This document shows positions 26,016-34,727 of a stretch of 64,000 bases of DNA, piece after piece. Source of the DNA: Sphingobacteriales bacterium (GTDB lineage Bacteria > Bacteroidota > Bacteroidia > Chitinophagales > UBA2359); contig JADJJT010000002.1 of NCBI GenBank assembly GCA_016706405.1, positions 1 to 64,000 on the forward strand, read 5' to 3'. The notes under the pieces are model-generated. The model was not told where the DNA came from, searched no databases, and saw only the letters and a program-made list of their open reading frames with translations. Within the stretch, counting starts at the first letter, position 1, and each line of letters begins with the position of its first letter. A program made the translations under genes and the position numbers.

Positions 26016-27590
26016 ATGAGCGACGACTTACAAACTCTTATAGGAAAAGTGCGCACCCAAGCCACTGGAAATAATAACCGCCAACAGCCAAACTTAACTA
26101 ACACATTAGGCCTCGATTTGGTGCCGCCTCAAGCCCGCGACTTAGAAGAAGCTGTGCTTGGCGCCATGTTATTAGACAAAGAAGCCGTTGCCACAATTAT
26201 TGATATTTTAAAACCCGAATGTTTTTACGTCGAGGGGCACCAGGCGGTTTACCAAGCCATGCTCGATTTGTTTAACAAGTCGCAACCTATTGACCTGCTA
26301 ACCGTTACCGAGCAACTGCGAAAAAATGCGACCATAGACCAGGCCGGCGGCTCAATGGGGGTGTCTATGCTAACAAGGCGCGTTGGGGCATCGGCACACT
26401 TAGAGCATCATGCACACATAATTATTGAAAAACATATATTGCGCCAATTAATTCAGGTGTCTAACTTAATTAGCCGCGAAGCCTTTGAAAATACAACCGA
26501 TGTATTTGATTTATTGAACAAAGCCGAACGCGAACTTTTTGTGATTACCGAGCGCAATATTAACCGAAAAGTAAGACCCATTAACAATCTGGTGCACGAA
26601 GCCCTGCAACGCATGGAAGAACTGCGCCACAAAGAAGATGGGTTAAGCGGCGTACCCTCAGGGTTTACCCAGTTAGACCGCATAACCGCCGGATGGCAAA
26701 AATCGGACCTCATAATATTAGCCGCTCGCCCCGGCATGGGTAAAACGAGTTTTGTTTTGTCAATGGCACGCAACGTCGCCGTTGATTTTAAACGACCCGT
26801 AGCTATTTTTTCGCTCGAAATGCCCGCCGTACAATTAGTAAACCGCTTAATATCTGGCGAAACCGGTATTAACCTCGAAAAACTGCGCCGAGGCGACATG
26901 CAAGAGTTTGAATGGATACAACTTTACCAAAAAATTGACCCTCTAACCCAAGCCCCCATTTTTATTGACGATACCCCCTCGATTAATATTTTTGAATTGC
27001 GGGCAAAATGTCGCCGGATGGTAATGCAACACAAAGTTGAACTAATTATTATTGACTATTTACAATTAATGAGCGGAGGCCAAGAGGGTAGAAATACTAA
27101 CCGCGAACAAGAAATAAGCTTTATTTCGCGCTCGTTAAAAAGTATTGCCAAAGAGTTAGAAGTGCCAATTATTGCCTTGTCGCAGCTAAACCGCGCCGTT
27201 GAAAGCCGAAGTGGCGAAAAACGCCCCCAACTTAGCGACCTGCGCGAGTCGGGGTCTATTGAGCAAGATGCCGATATGGTTACCTTTTTATACCGCCCCG
27301 ATTATTACGAAATGAACAAAGATGGTGGCGGTGCTGAACAAACCGGCTTAACAGAGGTTATTATATCTAAACATCGTAACGGCTCAACAGGCAAAGTAAA
27401 TATTCAATTTATTGCTAAATTTGCCCGCTTTGTTGATTTAGATGAAAACGAACTGTTTGTTGGCGTTGACCCACTTTTGAGCGGAGATGGAGTGGTTACT
27501 ATGCAATCGAAGGGCAACGGCAATATTTTGAGCACCAACGGCGGCAATAACCTGCCTCCTTTGCCTCCCGATGACGAAGTGCCGTTCTAA
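26016..27590 (+). CDS. dnaB: Replicative DNA helicase
   Basis: This hexameric helicase unwinds DNA at the replication fork. The N-terminal domain (PPQARDLEEAVLGAMLLDKEAV) and the RecA-like C-terminal domain are both complete: Walker A in AARPGMGKTSFVLSMA (about residues 232-247), Walker B in LIIIDYLQLMSG, then EISFISRSLKSIAKEL and SDLRESGSIEQDADMV. The 524-residue length includes a Gly/Asn-rich tail. No intein interrupts it. The upstream DnaA boxes suggest coupling to initiation. The TlpA-like gene follows on the same strand after 74 bases. Confidence 0.97.
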   Translation: MSDDLQTLIGKVRTQATGNNNRQQPNLTNTLGLDLVPPQARDLEEAVLGAMLLDKEAVATIIDILKPECFYVEGHQAVYQAMLDLFNKSQPIDLLTVTEQLRKNATIDQAGGSMGVSMLTRRVGASAHLEHHAHIIIEKHILRQLIQVSNLISREAFENTTDVFDLLNKAERELFVITERNINRKVRPINNLVHEALQRMEELRHKEDGLSGVPSGFTQLDRITAGWQKSDLIILAARPGMGKTSFVLSMARNVAVDFKRPVAIFSLEMPAVQLVNRLISGETGINLEKLRRGDMQEFEWIQLYQKIDPLTQAPIFIDDTPSINIFELRAKCRRMVMQHKVELIIIDYLQLMSGGQEGRNTNREQEISFISRSLKSIAKELEVPIIALSQLNRAVESRSGEKRPQLSDLRESGSIEQDADMVTFLYRPDYYEMNKDGGGAEQTGLTEVIISKHRNGSTGKVNIQFIAKFARFVDLDENELFVGVDPLLSGDGVVTMQSKGNGNILSTNGGNNLPPLPPDDEVPF

Positions 27591-27664
27591 ATTTATATCC
27601 GGATACTATTGTTTTTTGTTTATCTATTCTATTTATTTTACCAGGCAATTATTATATATAAAGA

Positions 27665-28261
27665 ATGCGCTTATTTGACCAAGGGTGGTGCGAGCTAAAA
27701 TTATTTTTAAGAAAACAATTTGCAACTGCCATTCTTAAATCCGGATGCTTTGGAGCAGTGGTGTTATCAGCCTTAATTTTTTTTACTTTTGTGGGCTGTC
27801 AAAATTTAGACGGAGCCTTAATAAACGGCATGAAAGCCCCCAATATCACTTTGCCCGATACTTTGGGAAATAGTTTATCGTTAGACAGTATCCGGCAAAA
27901 TAAAATTGTAATTGTCGATTTTTGGGCTTCGTGGTGCAAACCTTGCCTTGAAACACACGAGCAATTAAAAGAAATTTATGCCGAATGGAAAGACAAACCC
28001 ATTGGGGAGGCAAAATCCGGATTAACTATTTACAGCGTTTCGCTCGACTCAAAACCCGATGAATGGAAAAATGCCCTACACAAATATCAAATTACTTGGC
28101 CCTATCAGGTAAACGACCCTAAAGCACTAAGCTCGGCAGTAGCACAGCAATATATTGTAAACCAAGTGCCCACAATTTATGTGCTTGACCAAAACGGCAT
28201 TGTAATTGGCAAAAATATTACCCGCAAATGGCTTGACTACGAGCTAAAACGGCGCAATTAA
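27665..28261 (+). CDS. TlpA-like thioredoxin-fold lipoprotein
   Basis: This is an envelope thiol-disulfide protein. The N-terminus has a hydrophobic segment ending FFTFVGC (Cys about residue 45), which is probably lipidated and anchored. The thioredoxin domain has the active site DFWASWCKPCLETHEQL (CxxC with KP between the cysteines) and the cis-proline region QVPTIYVLDQNG. Such proteins reduce disulfides in the periplasm, for example in cytochrome c maturation; the real partner here is unknown. It stands between dnaB and grpE, and has its own AT-rich upstream region with a TCCGGA word. Confidence 0.88.
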   Translation: MRLFDQGWCELKLFLRKQFATAILKSGCFGAVVLSALIFFTFVGCQNLDGALINGMKAPNITLPDTLGNSLSLDSIRQNKIVIVDFWASWCKPCLETHEQLKEIYAEWKDKPIGEAKSGLTIYSVSLDSKPDEWKNALHKYQITWPYQVNDPKALSSAVAQQYIVNQVPTIYVLDQNGIVIGKNITRKWLDYELKRRN

Positions 28262-28290
28262 AACCCACCACCCGACACAGTTACACGCAC

Positions 28291-28319
28291 TTATGCCAAA
28301 TTCTGTCAAATTGGCATAA
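28291..28319. repeat. Inverted repeat upstream of grpE
   Basis: TTATGCCAA, an 11-base spacer and TTGGCATAA form a perfect 9-bp inverted repeat about 130 bases before the grpE start. It could be the operator of a heat-shock regulator or, less likely, the terminator of the preceding gene, since no T tract follows. Confidence 0.45.
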
Positions 28320-28447
28320 AGTTTTCTGTGGCAAGCTATTTGCGTTGTTAATCCAAGATTACTTATAAAAGAAAATATTAAATTTATTAATATTTCAATC
28401 ACGCCTTATATTTTACTGAATATTGTTTTTTACTTATTTAAATAATT

Positions 28448-29038
28448 ATGCACACTAATCCCATGCCCGAAATAGTTGACGACAACAAAAACAACAATAA
28501 CGATAGCAAAAACGGTGCTAACATAAATACTAATACCGATACCACCCCGCAAACAGGATTAACCCCCGACAATGATAGCGAATTAACGCAAAAATTAGCT
28601 GCCTTAGAACAAGAAAAGCAAGATTGGTACAACAAATACATTTATAAATATGCCGAGTACGAAAATATCCGGAAAAAAATGCCTGCCGAGATGGACAAAG
28701 CCCGGCAACAAACACGCATTGATTTAGCACGCGATATTTTATTCATATTAGACGATTTTGAACTTGCATTTAAAAACACAGCCGACAAATCATTATCGGA
28801 GGGCTTTGAGCTTATATATCATAAATTTTTAAAAACAATGCAACAATGGGGCATAACCCCCATGGACAACCAACAAGGCCAGCCCTTTAATGCCGATTTG
28901 CACGATGCGGTAGCCCTTGTGCCGGCATCGTTACCCGAGCAAGCCAATACCGTAATTGAAGAGTTACAACGCGGCTATTTTTGTGGCGAAACTATTATTC
29001 GGTATGCTAAGGTAGTAGTTGGCCAATACCAAAGCTAA
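28448..29038 (+). CDS. grpE: Nucleotide exchange factor GrpE
   Basis: GrpE releases ADP from DnaK and resets the chaperone cycle. The first ~45 residues are an Asn/Asp-rich disordered segment. A coiled coil follows (LTQKLAALEQEKQDWYNKYI, about residues 43-65). The conserved core is YAEYENIRKKMPAEMDKARQ, LDDFELAF, then MQQWGITPMD and FNADLHDAVALVP. The length (196) is normal. It lies 98 bases upstream of dnaJ on the same strand; dnaK is not in the window. An inverted repeat upstream may be regulatory. Confidence 0.95.
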   Translation: MHTNPMPEIVDDNKNNNNDSKNGANINTNTDTTPQTGLTPDNDSELTQKLAALEQEKQDWYNKYIYKYAEYENIRKKMPAEMDKARQQTRIDLARDILFILDDFELAFKNTADKSLSEGFELIYHKFLKTMQQWGITPMDNQQGQPFNADLHDAVALVPASLPEQANTVIEELQRGYFCGETIIRYAKVVVGQYQS

Positions 29039-29136
29039 TAATTTATCCTAACAGTCAAATAAATAGACAATCATAAGCGCTAACTTCTTTTACTACCATC
29101 AACAAACAACAACAAAAAATTTTACAACCCAAATAA

Positions 29137-30294
29137 ATGGCAAATAAACGAGATTATTACGAAATATTAGGCGTAACAAAAAAATCAACTGCCGAAGAAA
29201 TAAAAAAGGCCTACCGGAAAGTGGCTATGCAATACCACCCCGACCGCAATCCGGGCGACAAAACTGCCGAAGATAAATTTAAAGAAGCTGCCGAAGCTTA
29301 TGAAATATTAAGCGACGCCGACAAACGCGCAAGGTACGACAGCTATGGCCACGAAGGTATGCGCGGCATGGGCGGGCAAGGTGGTTTTGACGGCATGAAT
29401 GTTGAGGATATATTTAGGCATTTTGGCGATATTTTTGGCGGTGGTGGCTTTGAAAATATATTTAACCGGCAACAAGGAGGGGGCGGCCAACGCTCGGGAG
29501 GGCCACGCGGCTCGAATTTGCGCATTAAGGTAAAGTTAGACTTGGCCGAAATTGCCACGGGCACCCAAAAGAAAATAAAAGTAAACAAATACATTCGTTG
29601 CAATATCTGTAACGGCTCGGGGGCAAAAGATGCCGCCTCGGTGGGGCGGTGTACTACCTGCGGAGGGGCAGGTGCAATAAGGCGTACCCAACAAACCATT
29701 TTGGGTATGATGCAAACAACTACCACCTGCCCAACCTGCGATGGCTCGGGGCAGTCAATTACGGCCAAATGTACCGCCTGCAAAGGCGAAGGGCGCGTTT
29801 ACGGCGAAGATAATATTAGTATAGACATTCCGGCCGGAGTACACGAAGGTATTCAACTTTCGATGAGCGGCAAAGGAAATATGGGCGAACGCAATGGCCC
29901 ACCCGGCGACCTTATAATAACAATTGAAGAGGAAAAACACGAACATCTGCGCCGCGAAGGGCAAGACCTTGTTTATACTTTGTTTGTAAATTTTGCCGAT
30001 GCTGCCTTGGGCACCAATATTGACGTGCCCACTTTGACGGGCAAGGTTAAAATTAAAATACCACCCGGCACACAGTCGGGTAAAATTTTTAGACTTAAAG
30101 GCAAAGGGCTACCCTCGTTAAATAGCTACGGCAGTGGCGACCAACTCATTGAAGTAAATATTTGGACCCCCAAGCATTTAGACCAAAACGACCGCACCAT
30201 CCTCGAAAAAATTAAGGATATGCCTAATTTCCAGCCCAACCCTTCAAAAAGCGACAAAGGTTTTTTTGACCGTGTGCGCGATTTTTTTGACTAA
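29137..30294 (+). CDS. dnaJ: Molecular chaperone DnaJ
   Basis: This class I J-protein stimulates DnaK and binds unfolded polypeptides. It has the J domain at 1-70 with the HPD motif (YHPDRNPGDK), a Gly/Phe-rich linker (GGQGGFDGMNVEDIFRHFGD), and four CxxCxGxG zinc-binding repeats at about 148-225 (CNICNGSG, CTTCGGAG, CPTCDGSG, CTACKGEG). A C-terminal substrate-binding domain is complete (IDVPTLTGKVKIKIPPGTQSG). It has 385 residues. It forms a pair with grpE and is followed by the rpmH gene, which has a separate promoter. Confidence 0.97.
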   Translation: MANKRDYYEILGVTKKSTAEEIKKAYRKVAMQYHPDRNPGDKTAEDKFKEAAEAYEILSDADKRARYDSYGHEGMRGMGGQGGFDGMNVEDIFRHFGDIFGGGGFENIFNRQQGGGGQRSGGPRGSNLRIKVKLDLAEIATGTQKKIKVNKYIRCNICNGSGAKDAASVGRCTTCGGAGAIRRTQQTILGMMQTTTTCPTCDGSGQSITAKCTACKGEGRVYGEDNISIDIPAGVHEGIQLSMSGKGNMGERNGPPGDLIITIEEEKHEHLRREGQDLVYTLFVNFADAALGTNIDVPTLTGKVKIKIPPGTQSGKIFRLKGKGLPSLNSYGSGDQLIEVNIWTPKHLDQNDRTILEKIKDMPNFQPNPSKSDKGFFDRVRDFFD

Positions 30295-30333
30295 ATTAAA
30301 CGCGGCAGGGGTACAATATCCAAATAAAAATTG

Positions 30334-30341
30334 TACCTTTG
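30334..30341 (+). promoter_or_regulatory. Promoter -7 box (TACCTTTG) of rpmH
   Basis: This exact TAnnTTTG match predicts transcription from about 30346 and a long leader of nearly 180 bases before rpmH; the leader contains one TCCGGA word. Confidence 0.5.
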
Positions 30342-30523
30342 CCCTCCATTTCCGGACAAATGCAGGGTTTCTCAACAAAACTCTTCTTTGGCCTCCATAA
30401 ACAACTATCAATTAGTTTTTTTATTTTTTTAATTAGTATTTACACACACGCCATTTATTGCCTTGCAACAAAGTATTAATTGGCAAGTGTTGAATATAAT
30501 ATAGTATAGTATTGTTTTAACGT

Positions 30524-30679
30524 ATGAAACGCACTTTTCAACCCTCGAACCGCAAGCGCAAAAATAAACACGGCTTTCGTGAGCGCATGAGCACCAAAGC
30601 TGGCCGTGCTATTTTATCGGCCCGCCGTCGCCAAGGCCGCAAAAAATTATCTGTTTCTGACGAGCGCAAACTAAAATAA
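30524..30679 (+). CDS. rpmH: Ribosomal protein L34
   Basis: This is a 51-residue basic large-subunit ribosomal protein. It begins MKRTFQPSNRKRKNKHGFRE and contains RMSTKAGRAILSARRRQGRKKLS, the characteristic L34 sequence. The stop is at 30677-30679. In many bacteria rpmH lies next to rnpA and near the replication origin; here it stands alone between dnaJ and a T9SS protein gene, with its own promoter and terminator. Confidence 0.96.
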   Translation: MKRTFQPSNRKRKNKHGFRERMSTKAGRAILSARRRQGRKKLSVSDERKLK

Positions 30680-30986
30680 CCAACCACTTGTTTAGCCCGT
30701 TTATTTAGCTTGGTTAGTTAAATAAATTTGGCTTTTTAGTGCCATTATAGCGTGCCGCTGCTTACTTTTGTGCAACAAAGTAGGCAGCGGCATTTTGAGC
30801 ATTAGGCAATGCCATAACTGCAATTAAAATAAAATTGTAATTTTGTCTGTTATAATATTTTTTTTTCGTTGACAGTTCGAAGGATTAAATGGTAAATTTA
30901 TCCGGAAAAATAGTAGCATCAATATATTATCCGGATTTAAGCCTTAAACAACAACCTTATGAAACTTGACAAATACCTATGTAATT
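30680..30986. other. Intergenic region after rpmH
   Basis: It holds the rpmH terminator (30753-30796) and two TCCGGA words (about 30901 and 30932), and nothing else that I can support. Confidence 0.5.
30753..30796 (+). terminator. Rho-independent terminator of rpmH
   Basis: TGCCGCTGC...GCAGCGGCA forms a GC-rich stem, extended inward by TTACTTT/AAAGTAG with one wobble pair (16 pairs in total) around an 8-base loop, and TTTT follows. Confidence 0.8.
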
Positions 30987-32018
30987 ATGCTTAAATTTTT
31001 ACTCAATTTTTTAACCTTTTTAAGTTTTATTTTAATATTGCCGGCCCAAGCCCAAGACACGTTTTCAATTATTGCCGTTGACACCTTAACGGGCGAGGTT
31101 GGCGGCGCTGGCGCAAGTTGTATTGACGATAGCGCAATTAGTGGCGGCGTTGTAATTATAAACGATATTTTACCTAACCGGGGCGGCATTCATACCCAAT
31201 CGTACTGGGTGGCTACCAACCAAATTAATGCCCGAAAACGCATGGAAGAAGGCAAATCGCCCGACGAAATTATAGCATGGCTGCAAGCAAACGACTCCCA
31301 AAACAATCCAGCTATTAGGCAATATGGCATAGTTGATTTTGATTCGTTGGGCAAGGCACGTTCGGCAGGGTTTACAGGTATAAGCTGCTTCGACTATAAA
31401 AACCATATTGTTGGCCCAACCTATGCCATACAAGGTAATATTTTATTGGGGCAGGCTATCCTCGACTCTATAGAAGCCCGATTTTTAAATACGTCAGGCA
31501 CCTTATCCGACCGACTTATGGCCGCTTTGCAGGGTGCCAATGTACCCGGAGCCGATACCCGCTGCTTAGAAGATGGTATCTCGTCTTTGTCGTCGTTTAT
31601 TAGAGTGGCAAAACCTACAGACGAGTATAAAAAATACTGGCTCGAAATTATTGTACCCAATACCCCCGATTTAAACGAGCCCATAGATATATTGCAAGAG
31701 TTGTACGACCAATGGAAAACAACCTTGCAAACGCCCAACCATCCGGATAAAAACAGTAAACAGCCTGTTTTATGGGTGTACCCCAACCCCGCAACCGAGC
31801 AACAACAACATTTTATATCGATTGCCGCCAATAATTTACAACCAAACACAAATCATCATATTGAAATTTCAAATAATATTGGACAAGTTTTTTGGAAAAA
31901 TAACTGCAACCAAAGCGTTCAAAAAATAAACATCCAAAACTGGCCAAACGGGGTGTATTTTGTCCAACTTTTTGCCGAAAACCAACCCATTAAACAGATG
32001 CAATTAGTAAAACAATAA
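30987..32018 (+). CDS. Secreted DUF1028 protein with T9SS sorting domain
   Basis: This 343-residue secreted protein has an N-terminal signal peptide (MLKFLLNFLTFLSFILILPAQA). Residues about 25-260 are a DUF1028 domain (FSIIAVDTLTGEVGGAGASC, then ARSAGFTGISCFDYKNHIVGPTYAIQGNILLG), an Ntn-hydrolase-like fold whose substrate is unknown. The C-terminal ~80 residues are a T9SS type A sorting domain (VYPNPATEQQQ, ending GVYFVQLFAENQPIKQMQLVKQ), so it is exported and attached to the surface by the type IX machinery. The start is the ATG at 30987, because an upstream TTG would put extra residues before the signal peptide. Confidence 0.85.
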   Translation: MLKFLLNFLTFLSFILILPAQAQDTFSIIAVDTLTGEVGGAGASCIDDSAISGGVVIINDILPNRGGIHTQSYWVATNQINARKRMEEGKSPDEIIAWLQANDSQNNPAIRQYGIVDFDSLGKARSAGFTGISCFDYKNHIVGPTYAIQGNILLGQAILDSIEARFLNTSGTLSDRLMAALQGANVPGADTRCLEDGISSLSSFIRVAKPTDEYKKYWLEIIVPNTPDLNEPIDILQELYDQWKTTLQTPNHPDKNSKQPVLWVYPNPATEQQQHFISIAANNLQPNTNHHIEISNNIGQVFWKNNCNQSVQKINIQNWPNGVYFVQLFAENQPIKQMQLVKQ

Positions 32019-32019
32019 G

Positions 32020-32027
32020 TATCTTTG
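32020..32027 (+). promoter_or_regulatory. Promoter -7 box (TATCTTTG), predicts a leaderless mRNA
   Basis: The exact TAnnTTTG match lies just after the stop of the DUF1028 gene and four bases (CACA) before the ATG at 32032. Confidence 0.6.
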
Positions 32028-32031
32028 CACA

Positions 32032-32877
32032 ATGCAACTATACACCATCGAAACCGGATTTTTTAAGTTAGACGGTGGCGCTATGTTTGGCGTTGTTCCG
32101 AAAACTATTTGGCAAAAACTTAACCCGCCCGATGCCAACAACCTTTGTACTTGGGCTATGCGTTGCCTGTTAGTGCAAACCAATAACCACTTGTTACTTG
32201 TAGATTGTGGCTTGGGCAACAAGCAAAGCGAGCAGTTTTTTAGTCATTACCAACCATTTGGCGAGGCAAATTTAACTAAATCTTTGGCCGCGCATGGTTT
32301 TCATCCGGACGATATTACAGACGTACTGCTTACCCATTTGCATTTTGACCATTGTGGCGGCGCAGTCCAAAGGCTTCCGGATGGGAAATTAGCCCCGACT
32401 TTTAAAAATGCGGTTTATTGGAGCAACGAACAACATTGGCAATTAGCCAACCAACCCAATCCCCGCGAAAAAGCCTCGTTTTTGCCCGAAAATTTTTTGC
32501 CCCTACAAGCGAGCGGGCAATTGCAATTTGCTGCCGAAGGTGTTTTTTTACATCCACACATTGAGTTGATATTTTCAAACGGGCATACGCAGGCTCTAAT
32601 GATGCCACACGTTAAATATAAAAATTATACGATTGCCTATATTAGCGATTTAATGCCTTCGTCGCACCATGCGCGGCTGCCCTACGTTATGGCCTACGAC
32701 ACCCAGCCCTTGGTTACTATGGCCGAAAAACAAGCCCTTTACCAAAGGGCCGCTGCACACCAAAATTATGTGCTGTTTTTTGAACACGACCCCCAAATTG
32801 CCTGCGCTACCTTACAGCCATCTGAAAAAGGTGGCGGCATGGTTATTAACCAAACTTTTGCTTTAGAGGAACTGTAA
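32032..32877 (+). CDS. MBL-fold metallo-hydrolase
   Basis: This 281-residue cytosolic metallo-beta-lactamase-fold hydrolase has metal-binding motif TDVLLTHLHFDHCGGAV (HxHxDH, residues about 97-113), SNGHTQALMMPHV for the third histidine, and YISDLMPSSHH plus FEHDPQIA near the end. The overall pattern resembles Zn-dependent lactonases or glyoxalase-II-type enzymes, but the substrate is not determined. There is no signal peptide. A terminator hairpin follows at 33011-33057. Confidence 0.85.
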   Translation: MQLYTIETGFFKLDGGAMFGVVPKTIWQKLNPPDANNLCTWAMRCLLVQTNNHLLLVDCGLGNKQSEQFFSHYQPFGEANLTKSLAAHGFHPDDITDVLLTHLHFDHCGGAVQRLPDGKLAPTFKNAVYWSNEQHWQLANQPNPREKASFLPENFLPLQASGQLQFAAEGVFLHPHIELIFSNGHTQALMMPHVKYKNYTIAYISDLMPSSHHARLPYVMAYDTQPLVTMAEKQALYQRAAAHQNYVLFFEHDPQIACATLQPSEKGGGMVINQTFALEEL

Positions 32878-33010
32878 CGAAGGAAATAAATTGCTAATAA
32901 TAAAATTAGCCTTGTTTTAGTTTTGGAGTGTAATAAACGGGCAGTGCATTTTCCGGATATTTAAAAACTAAGCACCTTCAACAAAGTAATTCCTAAAATA
33001 AAACAAAAAT

Positions 33011-33057
33011 AAAAAACTCGGCAGAAACTTATATCAATAAGTACTGCCGAGTTTTTT
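33011..33057. terminator. Bidirectional Rho-independent terminator
   Basis: AAAAAACTCGGCAG pairs with CTGCCGAGTTTTTT around an inner loop that can extend the stem (ACTT/AAGT). It serves the MBL gene (plus) and the secreted-protein gene ending at 33114 (minus). Confidence 0.8.
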
Positions 33058-33113
33058 AAACGACAAACCAAAAACTATACAGATATTTCTATTTAATTTG
33101 ATTAGGAGGTTGG

Positions 33114-33971
33114 TTATCTATAACCTTTTGCTTTTGGTGCGCCTTTTGTACGGTCGTGAGTGGGTGTAGGGGGAGCAGGTAGTTGTGGTTCGCCATAGAT
33201 TAAGTCATCAACGGCTACTACATCAATGCTGCCACCATCGTTAGGCGAGCTGCCGTCATCTTCAAGCGGGGTGTTTCCAGTAGTTACTATAGCTTTGTGA
33301 ACTATTGGCTTGCCAAAACTAACCCCTACAAATGACAGGCCTTTATCGAGTGTTAAATAGTCGAATTTACCTAAACTATTGCCATCAATATCAAAGTATT
33401 CGATGGTGCTTTTTTTGGCTAAATCCACATCGCAAAGTACGGCACCAAAACCAGATACAACAGCGGGTGTTTCCGTTCCGGATATAAAAAATTCGATCAC
33501 AAAATTATTATGGTCTAAATAGCTAAATAAACGCTCGGCCGAGAAAGTTGTAAATTCTTTTGCGTAGCTGGGGTTTAAACTGCCGAACCGAACAGGCGTG
33601 TTTGTTGGATTTTCTGAGTCGGCACTCATCCGGAAACCCTTAAGGTCGTCGCCTTCGGGTGTTGAAAATACAGCACCGCGTTTTGAATTAACATTAAAAA
33701 AATCGACTGGAAAATCTTGTGGGTCAGAGACTTTATCAGGTGCGCCATCCCAGTTAATTTCGCGGCGGCCAGTGGTTAAAGTGCCCGATGCGTCTGTGCC
33801 GTTGTTTTGGCCACCTAAATCTTTTTTAAACTTTTCGACAATTGCAGTTAAGTCGGCGGTATTTTTACCAGTTCCGCGCCTTGGGGTTACGCTGTTGCCG
33901 TAAGGAGTTTGAGCATTGATATTGGCTAAAGCCACTAAAGTTAAGACGAGGGTTAAAACTAAGTTTTTCAT
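33114..33971 (-). CDS. Secreted protein of unknown function
   Basis: This protein of about 285 residues starts with a signal peptide (MKNLVLTLVLTLVALANINA). I do not recognise a defined family. The mature part is polar, with a beta-rich look; it contains FVIEFFISGTETPAVVSGFGAVL and IEYFDIDGNSLGKFDYLTL, a pattern seen in secreted proteins with a jelly-roll type domain, and ends in a basic tail. It has no clear T9SS sorting domain. The start at 33971 is chosen because signal peptides start there; the 20 residues upstream are the translation of a duplicated leader. The neighbour at 34038-34574 is co-oriented 66 bases away and shares this leader. Confidence 0.65.
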   Translation of the reverse strand: MKNLVLTLVLTLVALANINAQTPYGNSVTPRRGTGKNTADLTAIVEKFKKDLGGQNNGTDASGTLTTGRREINWDGAPDKVSDPQDFPVDFFNVNSKRGAVFSTPEGDDLKGFRMSADSENPTNTPVRFGSLNPSYAKEFTTFSAERLFSYLDHNNFVIEFFISGTETPAVVSGFGAVLCDVDLAKKSTIEYFDIDGNSLGKFDYLTLDKGLSFVGVSFGKPIVHKAIVTTGNTPLEDDGSSPNDGGSIDVVAVDDLIYGEPQLPAPPTPTHDRTKGAPKAKGYR

Positions 33972-34020
33972 TAGGATTTCAATGTTTAAAAATAAGAAGT
34001 GAATTAATTTGATTTTTTTG
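33951..34020. repeat. 70-bp direct repeat, copy 1 (leader and first codons)
   Basis: This copy covers the leader and the first codons of the secreted-protein gene starting at 33971. It is nearly identical to the segment at 34638-34707, with about three to four mismatches over 70 bases. Confidence 0.8.
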
Positions 34021-34037
34021 GCTGTGGACAATCTGTA

Positions 34038-34574
34038 TTAAGGTAAGTTTATAGATACAATCTTAGAGTAGTTGTTTGTTTCATCACATTCACTTACATA
34101 AACATAGGTTGGTAAATGCTCTTCGGCACAAGGAGAGTCTATGTACAATCGTATTTTAGCCTTGTTTTCTGATATCGGAATGCGTATGCCCATGCTTCCC
34201 TCAACAACCCTTGAAGCACCAGCATTTAAAGGGGCAAAACTCTGGCATCCGGCATAAAAGAAATTGTTTTCACCTAGCCGTCTGTATTCCGGCTCTAGGT
34301 TGCAAGTGGTACTTGCGCTTGAGCCACTATTTATTATCGTTGCACGGAAATTAACCGTGTATGCCCGATATGCTCCTGAATTGACAATTTTACCCTTGAC
34401 AATAGATTGTACGGTGAATGTGGTAAAACGCAAATCTGCTTTTGAACAAAGTCCGGTAGGAGGATTTGAAATGGATATATCGTCGAGATTAAAAGGAGAT
34501 TGAGCTTGAAGGCTCGTTCCGGATACAAGCAAGGCAAAGCAAAAAAATGTGCCAAGAATAGAAAAAGATTTCAT
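34038..34574 (-). CDS. Secreted CARDB-like protein
   Basis: This is a secreted protein of about 178 residues. The signal peptide MKSFSILGTFFCFALLVSGTSLQAQ begins at the ATG at 34574. The rest is an Ig-like beta domain with the CARDB pattern (AYTVNFRATIINSGSSASTTCNLEPEY, and near the end VYVSECDETNNYSKIV). CARDB domains are found in cell-adhesion and surface proteins; no partner is known. A promoter box lies at 34720-34727 with a leader of about 140 bases that contains the second copy of a 70-bp repeat. The next gene on the strand starts 66 bases after its stop. Confidence 0.7.
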   Translation of the reverse strand: MKSFSILGTFFCFALLVSGTSLQAQSPFNLDDISISNPPTGLCSKADLRFTTFTVQSIVKGKIVNSGAYRAYTVNFRATIINSGSSASTTCNLEPEYRRLGENNFFYAGCQSFAPLNAGASRVVEGSMGIRIPISENKAKIRLYIDSPCAEEHLPTYVYVSECDETNNYSKIVSINLP

Positions 34575-34637
34575 GATTTGGGGACTTTGTTTTTTTGTTA
34601 ATAATGATGTTTTTGTTTCAAAAAGCTTTTTGCTGGT

Positions 34638-34707
34638 GGTTAAAACTAAGTTTATCATTAGGATTTCAATGTTTAAAAATAAGAAATGAATTAATTTGAT
34701 TTTGTTT
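34638..34707. repeat. 70-bp direct repeat, copy 2 (in the CARDB-like gene's leader)
   Basis: This copy of the sequence at 33951-34020 includes a fragment of the original gene's first codons, which has no function in this position. It shows that the 5' end of the neighbouring gene was duplicated. Confidence 0.8.
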
Positions 34708-34719
34708 GTTTTGATGCTA

Positions 34720-34727
34720 CAAAAGTA
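34720..34727 (-). promoter_or_regulatory. Promoter -7 box (TACTTTTG) for the CARDB-like gene
   Basis: It matches TAnnTTTG on the minus strand, just upstream of the second 70-bp repeat copy. Confidence 0.5.

Noticed and set aside
26016..27590. Possible intein in DnaB
   Set aside because: The Walker A loop and surrounding sequence are continuous, and the length is normal for DnaB.
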